Below the pieces are notes generated by a model that was not told where the DNA came from, made no database searches, and was given only the letters and a program-made list of their open reading frames with translations. The translations under genes were made by a program, and so were the position numbers. DNA of 16,344 nt. It comes from Christensenella sp. UBA5893 (lineage in GTDB: Bacteria > Bacillota > Clostridia > Christensenellales > UBA1242). Every line of letters starts with the position of its first letter. The stretch's first letter is position 1. The stretch covers positions 1 through 16,344 of the forward strand of contig DJER01000002.1 in the NCBI GenBank assembly GCA_002431905.1. Reading direction: 5' to 3'. Below, in pieces: positions 7,868 to 14,753 of this stretch.

Positions 7868-7896
7868 ATTTTAATAAATTAAACAACAATAGTCAA
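7868..7896 (-). promoter_or_regulatory. sigma-A-type promoter of the small secreted protein
   Basis: On the minus strand TTGACT (7891-7896) is followed by a 17-bp spacer and TAAAAT (7868-7873), each box matching 5 of 6. The leader of about 50 nt contains a hairpin at 7835-7854 (8-bp stem with one G-U, 4-nt loop) ahead of the GGAGG site. Confidence 0.75.
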
Positions 7897-7980
7897 GCAA
7901 TATAAAATATTATTCTTTAAATTATTCGCATATTTATTGAACTTTATTACAAAAAGACAAAATAATTTAATAAAAAAATA

Positions 7981-8009
7981 TTGAATATTTGGCTTTTTTA
8001 GTGTATACT
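7981..8009 (+). promoter_or_regulatory. promoter of the DUF2188-like gene
   Basis: TTGAAT (7981-7986), a 17-bp spacer and TATACT (8004-8009). The start site would be near 8016, with an AAAGGAG ribosome binding site at 8024-8030 and the ATG at 8038. It is divergent from the promoter at 7868-7896. Confidence 0.7.
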
Positions 8010-8037
8010 AATCACGATTAAACAAAGGAGAAACAAA

Positions 8038-8742
8038 ATGTTAGAATTTTTAAAAAATTATTGGACTTTGATTGTATGTGCAATTCTTATCATTACAGTT
8101 GTTGTCCTTTTGGTCGTGTTTAGAGATAAACCAGACACAAAAGACACAAAAGAAGAAACAAACAATCAAGAAGTTTCAAACGAGCCAAAAGAAGAAAAGG
8201 CTGAAGAAGTAAAAGAATCAACAGACAAAGTTGTTGAAGAAAAACCTGAAGAAAAGACAGAAAAAACAGCTGAAGAAAAGCAAAAAAAGAAATCTTCAAA
8301 AAAGGCAAAGAAAGAAACAAAGGTAGCAGAAACAGCAACTGAAACAACTGTCGAAGAAACAAAAACTGAAGATGCAAAAGTTGAAGAACCAAAAGAAAAG
8401 ACTGTTCGAACTGAAGAAAAGTCAGAAACAAAAGAAGGAGAAGATATGAAAGAAAACGAAGAAACATTATCAGCAGACGAAGAAGAAAAAGTTAGAGCAC
8501 AAAAATATATGGTTACCTATGACAAAGAAAGAAAAGATTGGGTAGTAAAGAAGACTGGTGCACAAAAAGCTTCAAAACGTTGCAAAACAAAGAAAGAAGC
8601 AATGGAAGTTGTAACAAGACTTGCTGACAATCAAGAACTTAATATTTCTGTTAAAAAGAAAAATGGTAAATTCCAAAAAACAGAAAACGCAACAAGAGTT
8701 CTTAAAAACAACACTGAAAACAGTGATGCTGACAATCAATAA
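8038..8742 (+). CDS. membrane-anchored E/K-rich protein with C-terminal DUF2188-like domain
   Basis: The 234-residue protein has three parts. Residues 9-28 form one hydrophobic membrane helix with few flanking charges. Residues 29-152 are a low-complexity linker of Glu, Lys and Thr, probably disordered or coiled. Residues 156-213 (YMVTYDKERKDWVVKKTGAQKASKRCKTKKEAMEVV...) match the pattern of DUF2188: a V-x-Y start, a central Trp, and a TKKEA helix followed by V-x-KKNGK. DUF2188 has no firmly known function that can be used here. The likely topology puts the charged tail on one side of the cytoplasmic membrane; its direction is not clear. The start has an AAAGGAG site 7 nt upstream. Within the linker an AAGGAG stands 5 nt before an in-frame ATG (8446, Met137), which could give a soluble 98-residue form. 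The gene has its own promoter and terminator. Confidence 0.75.
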   Translation: MLEFLKNYWTLIVCAILIITVVVLLVVFRDKPDTKDTKEETNNQEVSNEPKEEKAEEVKESTDKVVEEKPEEKTEKTAEEKQKKKSSKKAKKETKVAETATETTVEETKTEDAKVEEPKEKTVRTEEKSETKEGEDMKENEETLSADEEEKVRAQKYMVTYDKERKDWVVKKTGAQKASKRCKTKKEAMEVVTRLADNQELNISVKKKNGKFQKTENATRVLKNNTENSDADNQ

Positions 8743-8754
8743 TTTTGATTAAAC

Positions 8755-8787
8755 AAAAAATTCGCTATAATCTAGCGAATTTTTTTA
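8755..8787. terminator. bidirectional intrinsic terminator
   Basis: An 8-bp stem, ATTCGCTA / TAGCGAAT, at 8760-8767 and 8773-8780 with a 5-nt loop. A-rich flanks give a T-run on both strands. It ends the DUF2188-like gene and probably the convergent nrdDG operon, whose last stop is at 8840. Confidence 0.85.
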
Positions 8788-8839
8788 TTAACTTTTCCTT
8801 TATAGATTGAAGCTTCTCCAAAATAGTTTTCAAAGTTCC

Positions 8840-9364
8840 TTAATTTAGGTCACTCAAAACAATGTTACCACTTTTTAGAGTGTCTTTTACAAGAATTATC
8901 CTTTGATTCCTTGATCCACGAAAGTTGAGTGTTAAATCTTTTTGGCTTTCAATAAATCTACCGTCAACCAAAACATCAATATATTTTAGCATTTCTTTTG
9001 CCGTGTTTGTACTTGCCCTGCTTTCCCCTAATATTTCTTTATCTAGCAAAAAACCGGTAAAACACCAAACATCTTTTTGAGGGTATTTTCCTTTTACAAC
9101 CTTTAACAAGTTTAAAAGTACTTTTTGATTTTCAGGTTCAAAGGGCTCGCCACCAAGAAGTGTAAGTCCCTGAATATAATCAAAAGATAAAGCTTCCAAA
9201 ATTTCTTCTACAGTCTTTTCTGTAAATGGTTGACCGTAATCAAAACTCCATGTGCATGGTTGAAAACAGCCCTTGCACATATTTCTGCAACCGGATACAA
9301 ACAAGGTCACTCTAACACCTTCGCCATCGGCAATATCTGTTTTCTTTATTACTGAATAGTTCAT
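8840..9364 (-). CDS. nrdG: anaerobic ribonucleotide reductase activating protein
   Basis: NrdG is the radical-SAM activase that uses a 4Fe-4S cluster and S-adenosylmethionine to place the glycyl radical on NrdD. The 174-residue protein has the cluster motif C26-x3-C30-x2-C33 (SGCRNMCKGCFQP), the GGEP motif of the radical-SAM fold (LTLLGGEPFEPEN) and the family feature CTWSFDYGQPFTE. The C-terminal VDGRF...LNFRGSRNQRII is also typical. The length fits NrdG. The ATG follows an AGGA site by about 6 nt and begins 8 nt after the nrdD stop, so the two genes are cotranscribed and made together. Confidence 0.95.
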   Translation of the reverse strand: MNYSVIKKTDIADGEGVRVTLFVSGCRNMCKGCFQPCTWSFDYGQPFTEKTVEEILEALSFDYIQGLTLLGGEPFEPENQKVLLNLLKVVKGKYPQKDVWCFTGFLLDKEILGESRASTNTAKEMLKYIDVLVDGRFIESQKDLTLNFRGSRNQRIILVKDTLKSGNIVLSDLN

Positions 9365-9372
9365 ATTTTATC

Positions 9373-11550
9373 CTATAAGTGTAGCACTCTGTCTTTTATT
9401 TCTTGTGTTCTGCCCTGGTTCCAATACTGCGAACCAATGTATCCGCAAGTTCTTCTTGCAACATTCATTTTTGATTGATCATGATTTTTACATTGTGGAC
9501 ATTCCCAAACAAGTTTGCCGTCTTCTTCAACAATTTGGATTTCGCCATCAAAACCACACACTTGACAATAATCACTTTTTGTGTTGAGTTCGGCATACAT
9601 AATGTTGTCATAAATATATTGCATAACCTTTACAACGGCTTTTACATTATTTTGCATATTTGGGACTTCAACATAGCTTATTGCTCCACCAGGACTTAAT
9701 TCTTGAAATTCGCTTTCGAGTTTTAGTTTACTGAATGCATCAATTGATTCAGTAACATGCACATGATATGAGTTTGTTATATAGTTCTTATCGGTAATTC
9801 CTTCAATTATTCCAAACCTTTTTTGCAAACATTTTGCAAACTTATATGTAGTGCTTTCAAGTGGTGTACCATAAAGAGAATAATCTATATTTTCAGCATC
9901 TTTCCATTTCTTTGTATATTCATTAAGCTTTCGCATAATTTCAAGCCCAAGTTCTTTGCCTTCTTCTTCTGTAAGTTTTTTGCCAGTAAGTGCATAAACT
10001 GTTTCCCAAAGCCCAGCATAACCAAGTGATAATGTTGAATATCCACCATACAAAAGCTTATCAATCTTTTCGCCTTTGTTAAGTCTTGCAAGTGCACCAT
10101 ATTGCCAAAGAATTGGGGCAATATCTGATTTTGTACCTTTTAGTCTTTCGTGCCTTAATCTTAATGCTCTGTGGCAAAGTTCCATTCTTTCGTCAAAAAC
10201 TTTCCAAAATTTATTTATATCTCTGTCACTTGACAGTGCAACATCTATAAGGTTTACAGTAACAACCCCCTGATTAAATCTTCCATAATATTTTGGCTTG
10301 CCATTTTCATCAACATAAGGAGTTAAGAAACTTCTGCATCCCATACAAGTGTAGCAATGGCCTTCCCCATTTTTGTCTATTTTTAACTCAAGCATTTTCT
10401 TTTCGGAAATATAGTCTGGAACCATCCTTTTTGCTGTACATTTTGCAGCAAGTTCAGTCAAATAGAAATATGGCGAATTCTCATGAATGTTTTGTTCTTC
10501 CAAAACATAGATAAGCTTTGGAAATGCTGGAGTAACATAAACGCCTTTTTCATTTTTTACACCTTGAATTCTTTGGTTTAACACTTCTTCAATCATAAGT
10601 GCCAAATCTTTTTTCTCTTGTTCATTTTTTGCTTCGCCAAGATACATAAAGATTGTGATAAATGGTGCTTGACCATTTGTTGTCATAAGAGTTACAACTT
10701 GATATTGAATTGTTTGTATTCCTTTGTTAATTTCGTTTTTCAATCTTCTTGCAACAATATTATTTATCTTATTTTCATCAAATTGAAAACCATTTTCTTC
10801 AAATTCCTTTTCAACTTCTTTACGAATTTTCTTTCGTGAAATATCCACAAAAGGTGCAAGATGTGCAAGTGATATGCTTTGTCCGCCATATTGACTGCTT
10901 GCAACTTGTGCGATAATTTGAGTTGCAATGTTACACGCAGTTGAAAATGAATGTGGTTTTTCTATCATTGTTCCACTGATAACTGTACCATTTTGGAGCA
11001 TATCTTCAAGGTTGATAAGATCACAATTATGGATATGTTGCGCGAAATAATCAGCATCATGAAAATGAATAAGTCCTTCTTCGTGAGCTTTTACAATATC
11101 TTCTGGAAGCAAAAATCTTTTTGTGATATCTTTGCTTACTTCACCTGCCATATAATCTCTTTGCACACTCCCAACGGTTGGGTTTTTGTTTGCGTTTTCT
11201 TGTTTTACTTCTTCATTGTTGCTTTCAATTAACGAAAGTATTTGCTTGTCGGTTGTGTTCGACTTTCTTACAAGTTCTCTTTTGTATCTATATGTAATAT
11301 AACTTTTGGCAACTTCATATGCCCCACATTTCATAATTTCAACTTCAACAAAGTCCTGTATCTCTTCAACACTTGTTGCTCTGCCAAGTGCTTCACATTC
11401 TTTTGTAACATTGTTTACTATATTCTCTATTTGAGAGTCGGTTAACCTTTTGTGCTCTTCTAAAATTGATAAATTTGCCTTTGCTATTGCATTCTTAATT
11501 TTGTCTGGACAAAACTCCATTTCTTGTCCGCTTCTTTTGATTATTTTCAT
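9373..11550 (-). CDS. nrdD: anaerobic (class III) ribonucleoside-triphosphate reductase
   Basis: NrdD reduces ribonucleotides to deoxyribonucleotides without oxygen, using a glycyl radical. The 725-residue protein starts with an ATP-cone allosteric domain (about residues 1-95, from KIIKRSGQEMEF), so activity is probably tuned by ATP/dATP. The large catalytic barrel follows, with HNCDLINLEDMLQNGT and CYTCMGCRSFLTP. A zinc site CQVCG...CPQCKN precedes the glycyl-radical motif RRTCGYIGS, with the radical glycine near residue 703 and 22 residues from the end, as is usual. The start is ATG 11550, 5 nt behind GGGAGGAG. A longer frame from 11574 starts before that site. NrdG follows in the same transcript. 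A Crp/Fnr-type gene is divergent, and a palindrome at 11612-11625 sits at the right distance to activate this promoter. Presence of only this reductase type in the window suits an anaerobe. Confidence 0.97.
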   Translation of the reverse strand: MKIIKRSGQEMEFCPDKIKNAIAKANLSILEEHKRLTDSQIENIVNNVTKECEALGRATSVEEIQDFVEVEIMKCGAYEVAKSYITYRYKRELVRKSNTTDKQILSLIESNNEEVKQENANKNPTVGSVQRDYMAGEVSKDITKRFLLPEDIVKAHEEGLIHFHDADYFAQHIHNCDLINLEDMLQNGTVISGTMIEKPHSFSTACNIATQIIAQVASSQYGGQSISLAHLAPFVDISRKKIRKEVEKEFEENGFQFDENKINNIVARRLKNEINKGIQTIQYQVVTLMTTNGQAPFITIFMYLGEAKNEQEKKDLALMIEEVLNQRIQGVKNEKGVYVTPAFPKLIYVLEEQNIHENSPYFYLTELAAKCTAKRMVPDYISEKKMLELKIDKNGEGHCYTCMGCRSFLTPYVDENGKPKYYGRFNQGVVTVNLIDVALSSDRDINKFWKVFDERMELCHRALRLRHERLKGTKSDIAPILWQYGALARLNKGEKIDKLLYGGYSTLSLGYAGLWETVYALTGKKLTEEEGKELGLEIMRKLNEYTKKWKDAENIDYSLYGTPLESTTYKFAKCLQKRFGIIEGITDKNYITNSYHVHVTESIDAFSKLKLESEFQELSPGGAISYVEVPNMQNNVKAVVKVMQYIYDNIMYAELNTKSDYCQVCGFDGEIQIVEEDGKLVWECPQCKNHDQSKMNVARRTCGYIGSQYWNQGRTQEIKDRVLHL

Positions 11551-11583
11551 AACTCCTCCCAAAATGATTGACATTTCGTGGGT

Positions 11584-11589
11584 ATTTTA
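11584..11589 (-). promoter_or_regulatory. inferred nrdD -10 box
   Basis: TAAAAT on the minus strand (5 of 6) predicts a start site near 11577 and a leader of about 27 nt. No good -35 hexamer is found 16-18 bp upstream, as expected of a promoter that depends on an activator bound at 11612-11625. Confidence 0.5.
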
Positions 11590-11611
11590 CTACACTTTTA
11601 TTGTAAATTTG

Positions 11612-11625
11612 GTTGTAAATACAAC
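11612..11625. promoter_or_regulatory. palindromic operator in the nrdD / Crp-Fnr intergenic region
   Basis: GTTGTA-AA-TACAAC is a perfect 6-2-6 inverted repeat. Its centre (11618.5) lies 41.5 bp from the start site inferred for nrdD from its -10 box, the class II activation position used by Crp/Fnr-family proteins. A second TTGTAAAT half-site occurs 12 bp away at 11601-11608. The same palindrome lies about 16 bp upstream of the start codon of the divergent regulator gene, so it may also control that gene. Confidence 0.55.
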
Positions 11626-11640
11626 GAAAATAAAAATTTT

Positions 11641-12297
11641 ATGAATGTTTGGGATAAGATTTGTGATTTTGATATTTTTAAAGGACTTGACAAAAATGAT
11701 ATAAAAGCCCTTACTTTTTGCTTTAAATCAAGAGTTCAAACATATGAAAAAAATGATGTAATTGCAAATAGTATGGACAGGTTTGATAACTTGATTTTGA
11801 TTGTCCAAGGGCAAGCAAATATTGTTTCATATATGCAAAATGGAAACACAAATTTGCAAGACAAATTAACTGCTGGCTCGATTTATGGCGATGTTGAATT
11901 ATTTTCAAAATCAGGCACATACAATTCCACAATTGTTGCAAATAAGAAAACCGAAGTTATGTTCCTTAACAAGTATATTGTCAATATTCCTTGTGAAAAT
12001 AACTGTTATAGACACAAAACATTCTTGGATAATCTTGTTATGCATATGGCAAATAGTCTGCAAAAAAAACAACAAACTATCAACATATTATCAAAAAGGT
12101 CAACAAAAGAAAAAGTCCTTTTGCTACTAAAATATTTAGCAAAAGAACAAAATACAAAATATATATTATTGCCATATTCAAGACAAGAAATGGCAGACTT
12201 TTTGGCAGTTGATAGAAGTGCATTATCACTAACTCTTTCCAAAATGAAAAAAGATAAACAAATCGACTTTGAAAAAAATAAATTTGTGTTGTTGTAA
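11641..12297 (+). CDS. Crp/Fnr-family transcriptional regulator
   Basis: The 218-residue protein has a cyclic-nucleotide-binding-type beta barrel (about residues 10-115: FKGLDKNDIKAL...YEKNDVIA...LILIVQGQANI...GSIYGDVELFS...), a dimer helix and a winged helix-turn-helix at about 180-206 (SRQEMADFLAVDRSALSLTLSKMKKDK). It lacks the Fnr N-terminal cysteine cluster. A C118-x3-C122 pair precedes the dimer helix, which is seen in many clostridial relatives; whether it binds metal is unknown. The barrel lacks the standard cAMP-binding arginine motif, so cAMP is unlikely as ligand. ATG 11641 is the best fit for the domain start, yet no Shine-Dalgarno site precedes it and the DNA there is A/T only, so translation may be leaderless or weak. 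Divergent from nrdDG, its likely target. Confidence 0.85.
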   Translation: MNVWDKICDFDIFKGLDKNDIKALTFCFKSRVQTYEKNDVIANSMDRFDNLILIVQGQANIVSYMQNGNTNLQDKLTAGSIYGDVELFSKSGTYNSTIVANKKTEVMFLNKYIVNIPCENNCYRHKTFLDNLVMHMANSLQKKQQTINILSKRSTKEKVLLLLKYLAKEQNTKYILLPYSRQEMADFLAVDRSALSLTLSKMKKDKQIDFEKNKFVLL

Positions 12298-12581
12298 AGA
12301 CTTTATATTCCCCCAAATTTATTTAATTAATAACAAATTATTTGTTTAATTTTTTATCAATTACAGTTGAATTGCACACATTATATCTGCAAAAATAATT
12401 AAAGCAAAATATATAACATATAATGATGAATATACAAAATATTGCCATTTATGTTTTGCTATGAATAAACCAAATAAGATTGGTTATTATAAAATATATT
12501 TCAAAAATTTTTCAATATATATTAAATATTTCATTTATTAATGATTTATTTATATTTGAAGTTAAAACATATTTACAGCAT
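12298..12581. other. AT-rich intergenic stretch with a weak plus-strand terminator
   Basis: No gene is supported here. AACAAA (12332-12337), a 3-nt loop and TTTGTT (12341-12346), followed by six T at 12350-12355, may terminate the regulator transcript, but the stem is weak. The remainder is almost pure A/T. An open frame starting at 12541 runs through the next terminator and antisense to the BspA-like gene, has no ribosome binding site, and is not counted. Confidence 0.45.
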
Positions 12582-12612
12582 AAAAAAAGACGAACAAATC
12601 TATTCGTCTTTT
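12582..12612 (-). terminator. intrinsic terminator of the BspA-like gene
   Basis: A 10-bp stem AAAAGACGAA / TTCGTCTTTT (12585-12594 and 12603-12612) with an 8-nt loop. On the minus strand it is followed by seven T. It sits 14 bp beyond the stop codon at 12626. Confidence 0.9.
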
Positions 12613-12625
12613 AAAAGTTTTGGTT

Positions 12626-14497
12626 TTAACCATCATAATTATAATTTATTACCAAATCTGTTTGACAATTATAATCCCAATTCTCATCTTTATCAATTGC
12701 ATTCCATTGTTCTTGAGAACCTGTATAATTAATCGTTTTTAGATTTTTACAAGATCCAATTATACCATATTCAATTTTTGTTACACTACTTGGGATTGTG
12801 AGTCTAGACAAATTCACACAATTCGCGAATGCACTACCTCCAATATGTTTTAATCCATCTAGCAACTCAATATTCATAAGTTGCTCACAACCTTGAAATG
12901 CACACTGATCAATAATTTCAACTCCATTTGGTATAACAACACTATTAAGTTTTGTACAACGCTGAAATGCATATTCTTCTATGCTTTTTACCCCATTAGG
13001 TATAGTAATTTTTGTGATATTGGTTCGTGCAAATGTATACTTCCCTATTTTATTTATATTTGATAACACAATTTCCCCGCCTACAGGATTACTCCCAAGA
13101 TACAAAATTGCAGACTTTGAATCTTCCATAGGATTGCTTTGATATAAACCAAAATCTATATTTACCCATGCGTTCAAATCTTCAATTATTACTTTTTGTA
13201 TATTTGTTGTTGCTGAAAATGAATCTGAACCAATTCTCTTAATACTAGATGGAATAAATATTGAGGTGATATTCTCACACAATGCAAATCCATCAACATG
13301 CCTTTTAGATAAATCAGATGCTGTACCGCTTTCAATTTCAGTTACTGGTAATCCGTTATACGTTGATGGAATGACAACATCTCCAGAGATTTTATCACTC
13401 AATGCTGCAACAGACAACTCTGTATCGTTATTAATAGGCGTATATTTCAATTTATTTGTTTCATCTATAATTTGATTAATAAACTTTAAAGTAACAGTAG
13501 CATGAACCCCAGTTACATTTTCAGTTGCTATCCCAAAACATAAATCTTGCTCTATTTTTGTTATATTTATGCTTGAGATAAAAACATCAGTGTTTGCACT
13601 AATTCCTGTTGCAATTGCCAACGGGCTATCGTCTTTGCCCAGTTTTTGATCTATAACTCCTATTCCAAAAACAACTTGATCCGTTTTTACCGTAATTAGC
13701 AATGCATTGTAATTATCCAAATCAACATCTGTAAGGAATATATTATACAACCAAGTAGTACAACCCCAAACAATCTTAGGATTTTCAAAATCTGCTGTTA
13801 CATTAAATGTATGGCTTGACCCATAAAAATCTGTGGTTGATATAACAAGAGCTTCATCAACTGTTTCAACTCTAAATGTTGCAGCTTGTGGTTCATATTT
13901 GCCCACACCAATTTTGGCAGTATAATCAAAGTCAACATTGCTTACTCCAAGGGTTATATCGTCAAGCATAAATGCCAAAACAATTTTTTGTTTATTAGAT
14001 TTTGAAATACTTATAATAGGGTCTGTGGATACAAAAGTTGTATTTGCGTTTTCGCCCAATGTTCCAGTTACACTTGCACTTATTATATTATCGCCATTGT
14101 TTGTTATTGAAATTACAACAAAATATGTCCTTTGGCTTGTTGTGTTATATGCAATCTTTATTCCACCTTCAGTATTGCCATCCATTTTTGTTGTGTTGCT
14201 ATAACTTTCACTTTCTGCACCTGTTGTTGTAAAGTCATATTTGTATTCTGTTTGTATTGCATTCTCAACAGCGTCATTTGTTAAAAACTTTTCAGCTTCT
14301 GTTTTCAATTTTGTTGAGTCATTAAAACTGCTTGTATAAACATCTGTTTCCACTGTTGCAAAAACATCGTTTACTTCATAACTTATGCTACCGCCAATTG
14401 TGTATGTAACATTTGTTGCACTATATACCCCAAAACAAATCACCATAAGTGCCAGGCACAAAGTGGATATTGTGGCAACTAATTTTAGTTTCTTCAT
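12626..14497 (-). CDS. secreted BspA-like leucine-rich-repeat protein
   Basis: The 623-residue protein starts with a signal peptide (MKKLKLVATISTLCLALMVICFGVYSA, cut near residue 27), then TNVTYTIGGSISYEV, a motif also seen in the DUF285 protein. Residues about 30-200 are beta-rich (YFVVISITNNGDNIISASV...), and residues about 205-345 form a second beta domain with no clear family. From about 350 the sequence is typical of BspA / LRR_5 proteins: KLKYTPINNDTELSV...GDVVIPSTYNGLPVTEIE, then repeats such as IPNGVKSIEEYAFQRCTKLNSVVIPNGVEIIDQCAFQGC. It ends with the common finisher INYTGSQEQWNAIDKDENWD. BspA-like repeats mediate adhesion to host or microbial surfaces in several organisms. No LPXTG or membrane anchor is visible at the C-terminus. 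ATG 14497 follows AAGGAG by 8 nt; the longer frame to 14590 reads through the G tract and has no such site. The upstream G10 tract suggests variable expression. Confidence 0.88.
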   Translation of the reverse strand: MKKLKLVATISTLCLALMVICFGVYSATNVTYTIGGSISYEVNDVFATVETDVYTSSFNDSTKLKTEAEKFLTNDAVENAIQTEYKYDFTTTGAESESYSNTTKMDGNTEGGIKIAYNTTSQRTYFVVISITNNGDNIISASVTGTLGENANTTFVSTDPIISISKSNKQKIVLAFMLDDITLGVSNVDFDYTAKIGVGKYEPQAATFRVETVDEALVISTTDFYGSSHTFNVTADFENPKIVWGCTTWLYNIFLTDVDLDNYNALLITVKTDQVVFGIGVIDQKLGKDDSPLAIATGISANTDVFISSINITKIEQDLCFGIATENVTGVHATVTLKFINQIIDETNKLKYTPINNDTELSVAALSDKISGDVVIPSTYNGLPVTEIESGTASDLSKRHVDGFALCENITSIFIPSSIKRIGSDSFSATTNIQKVIIEDLNAWVNIDFGLYQSNPMEDSKSAILYLGSNPVGGEIVLSNINKIGKYTFARTNITKITIPNGVKSIEEYAFQRCTKLNSVVIPNGVEIIDQCAFQGCEQLMNIELLDGLKHIGGSAFANCVNLSRLTIPSSVTKIEYGIIGSCKNLKTINYTGSQEQWNAIDKDENWDYNCQTDLVINYNYDG

Positions 14498-14525
14498 ATG
14501 TATTTCTCCTTTTCTCGCTTTTTTA

Positions 14526-14598
14526 TATATATTATTTTGTGTTAAACAAGCCAATATATTCAATCCTAGTTTACCCCCCCCCCTAGCCAAAAAGTCAA
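14526..14598 (-). promoter_or_regulatory. promoter region of the BspA-like gene with a G10 tract
   Basis: On the minus strand TTGACT (14593-14598) and TAAACT (14568-14573) are separated by 19 bp, of which ten are the G tract at 14574-14583. Loss of two G would give the optimal 17 bp. A second candidate closer to the gene is TTGGCT (14549-14554), 17 bp, TATATA (14526-14531), in which case the G tract would lie upstream of the promoter. The choice between the two cannot be made from sequence. Confidence 0.5.
14574..14583 (-). repeat. homopolymer G10 tract (C10 on the plus strand)
   Basis: Ten consecutive G on the coding strand of the BspA-like gene, 77 bp before its ATG, in a region that is otherwise AT-rich. 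Such tracts change length easily by slipped-strand mispairing. Confidence 0.9.
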
Positions 14599-14635
14599 AT
14601 AAATAGCATAAGTTTTTTGAAAATTTTTAAAAGTA

Positions 14636-14681
14636 GTTGAGATTTCTCAAAAGTCACACTACGAAGTATGTGTCGAAATGA
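14636..14681. repeat. short dispersed repeat, copy 1
   Basis: The stretch begins TTGAGATTTCTC, continues AAAAGTCACAC, has an imperfect hairpin around TACGAAGTA and ends TGTCGAAATGA. From TGAGATTTCTC to GTCACAC it matches the copy at 16315-16336 in 21 of 22 positions. It lies between the BspA-like and DUF285 genes. It resembles REP-like or MITE-like intergenic elements; copy number in the genome is unknown. Confidence 0.55.
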
Positions 14682-14723
14682 TTTTTATGAAGCAAAGATT
14701 TAATAATTAACAATAGATAACAT

Positions 14724-14753
14724 AAAAAATCTCAACACATGTTGAGATTTTTT
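14724..14753 (-). terminator. intrinsic terminator overlapping the DUF285 gene stop
   Basis: A perfect 13-bp stem (14724-14736 with 14741-14753) around the loop ACAT, with A/T-rich outer pairs giving the T-run on the minus strand. The inner seven pairs are CTCAAC-like with good stability. The stop codon at 14752-14754 lies in the stem. Confidence 0.85.

Noticed and set aside
8120..8467. Leu/Phe-rich open frame antisense to the E/K-rich linker
   Set aside because: It is the complement of GAA/AAA-rich codons, with no ribosome binding site or promoter of its own.
11551..11640. NrdR box upstream of nrdD
   Set aside because: No pair of ACAC-x-A-T-A-T-like boxes was found; the only clear symmetry is the Crp/Fnr-like palindrome.
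12541..12732. Small plus-strand open frame after the Crp/Fnr gene
   Set aside because: It runs through the terminator of the BspA-like gene and into its antisense strand, and has no ribosome binding site.
14498..14590. N-terminal extension of the BspA-like protein through the G tract, which would make the tract a translational switch
   Set aside because: The extension would put 31 residues before a good signal peptide and lacks a ribosome binding site, whereas AAGGAG precedes ATG 14497. Transcriptional control fits better.
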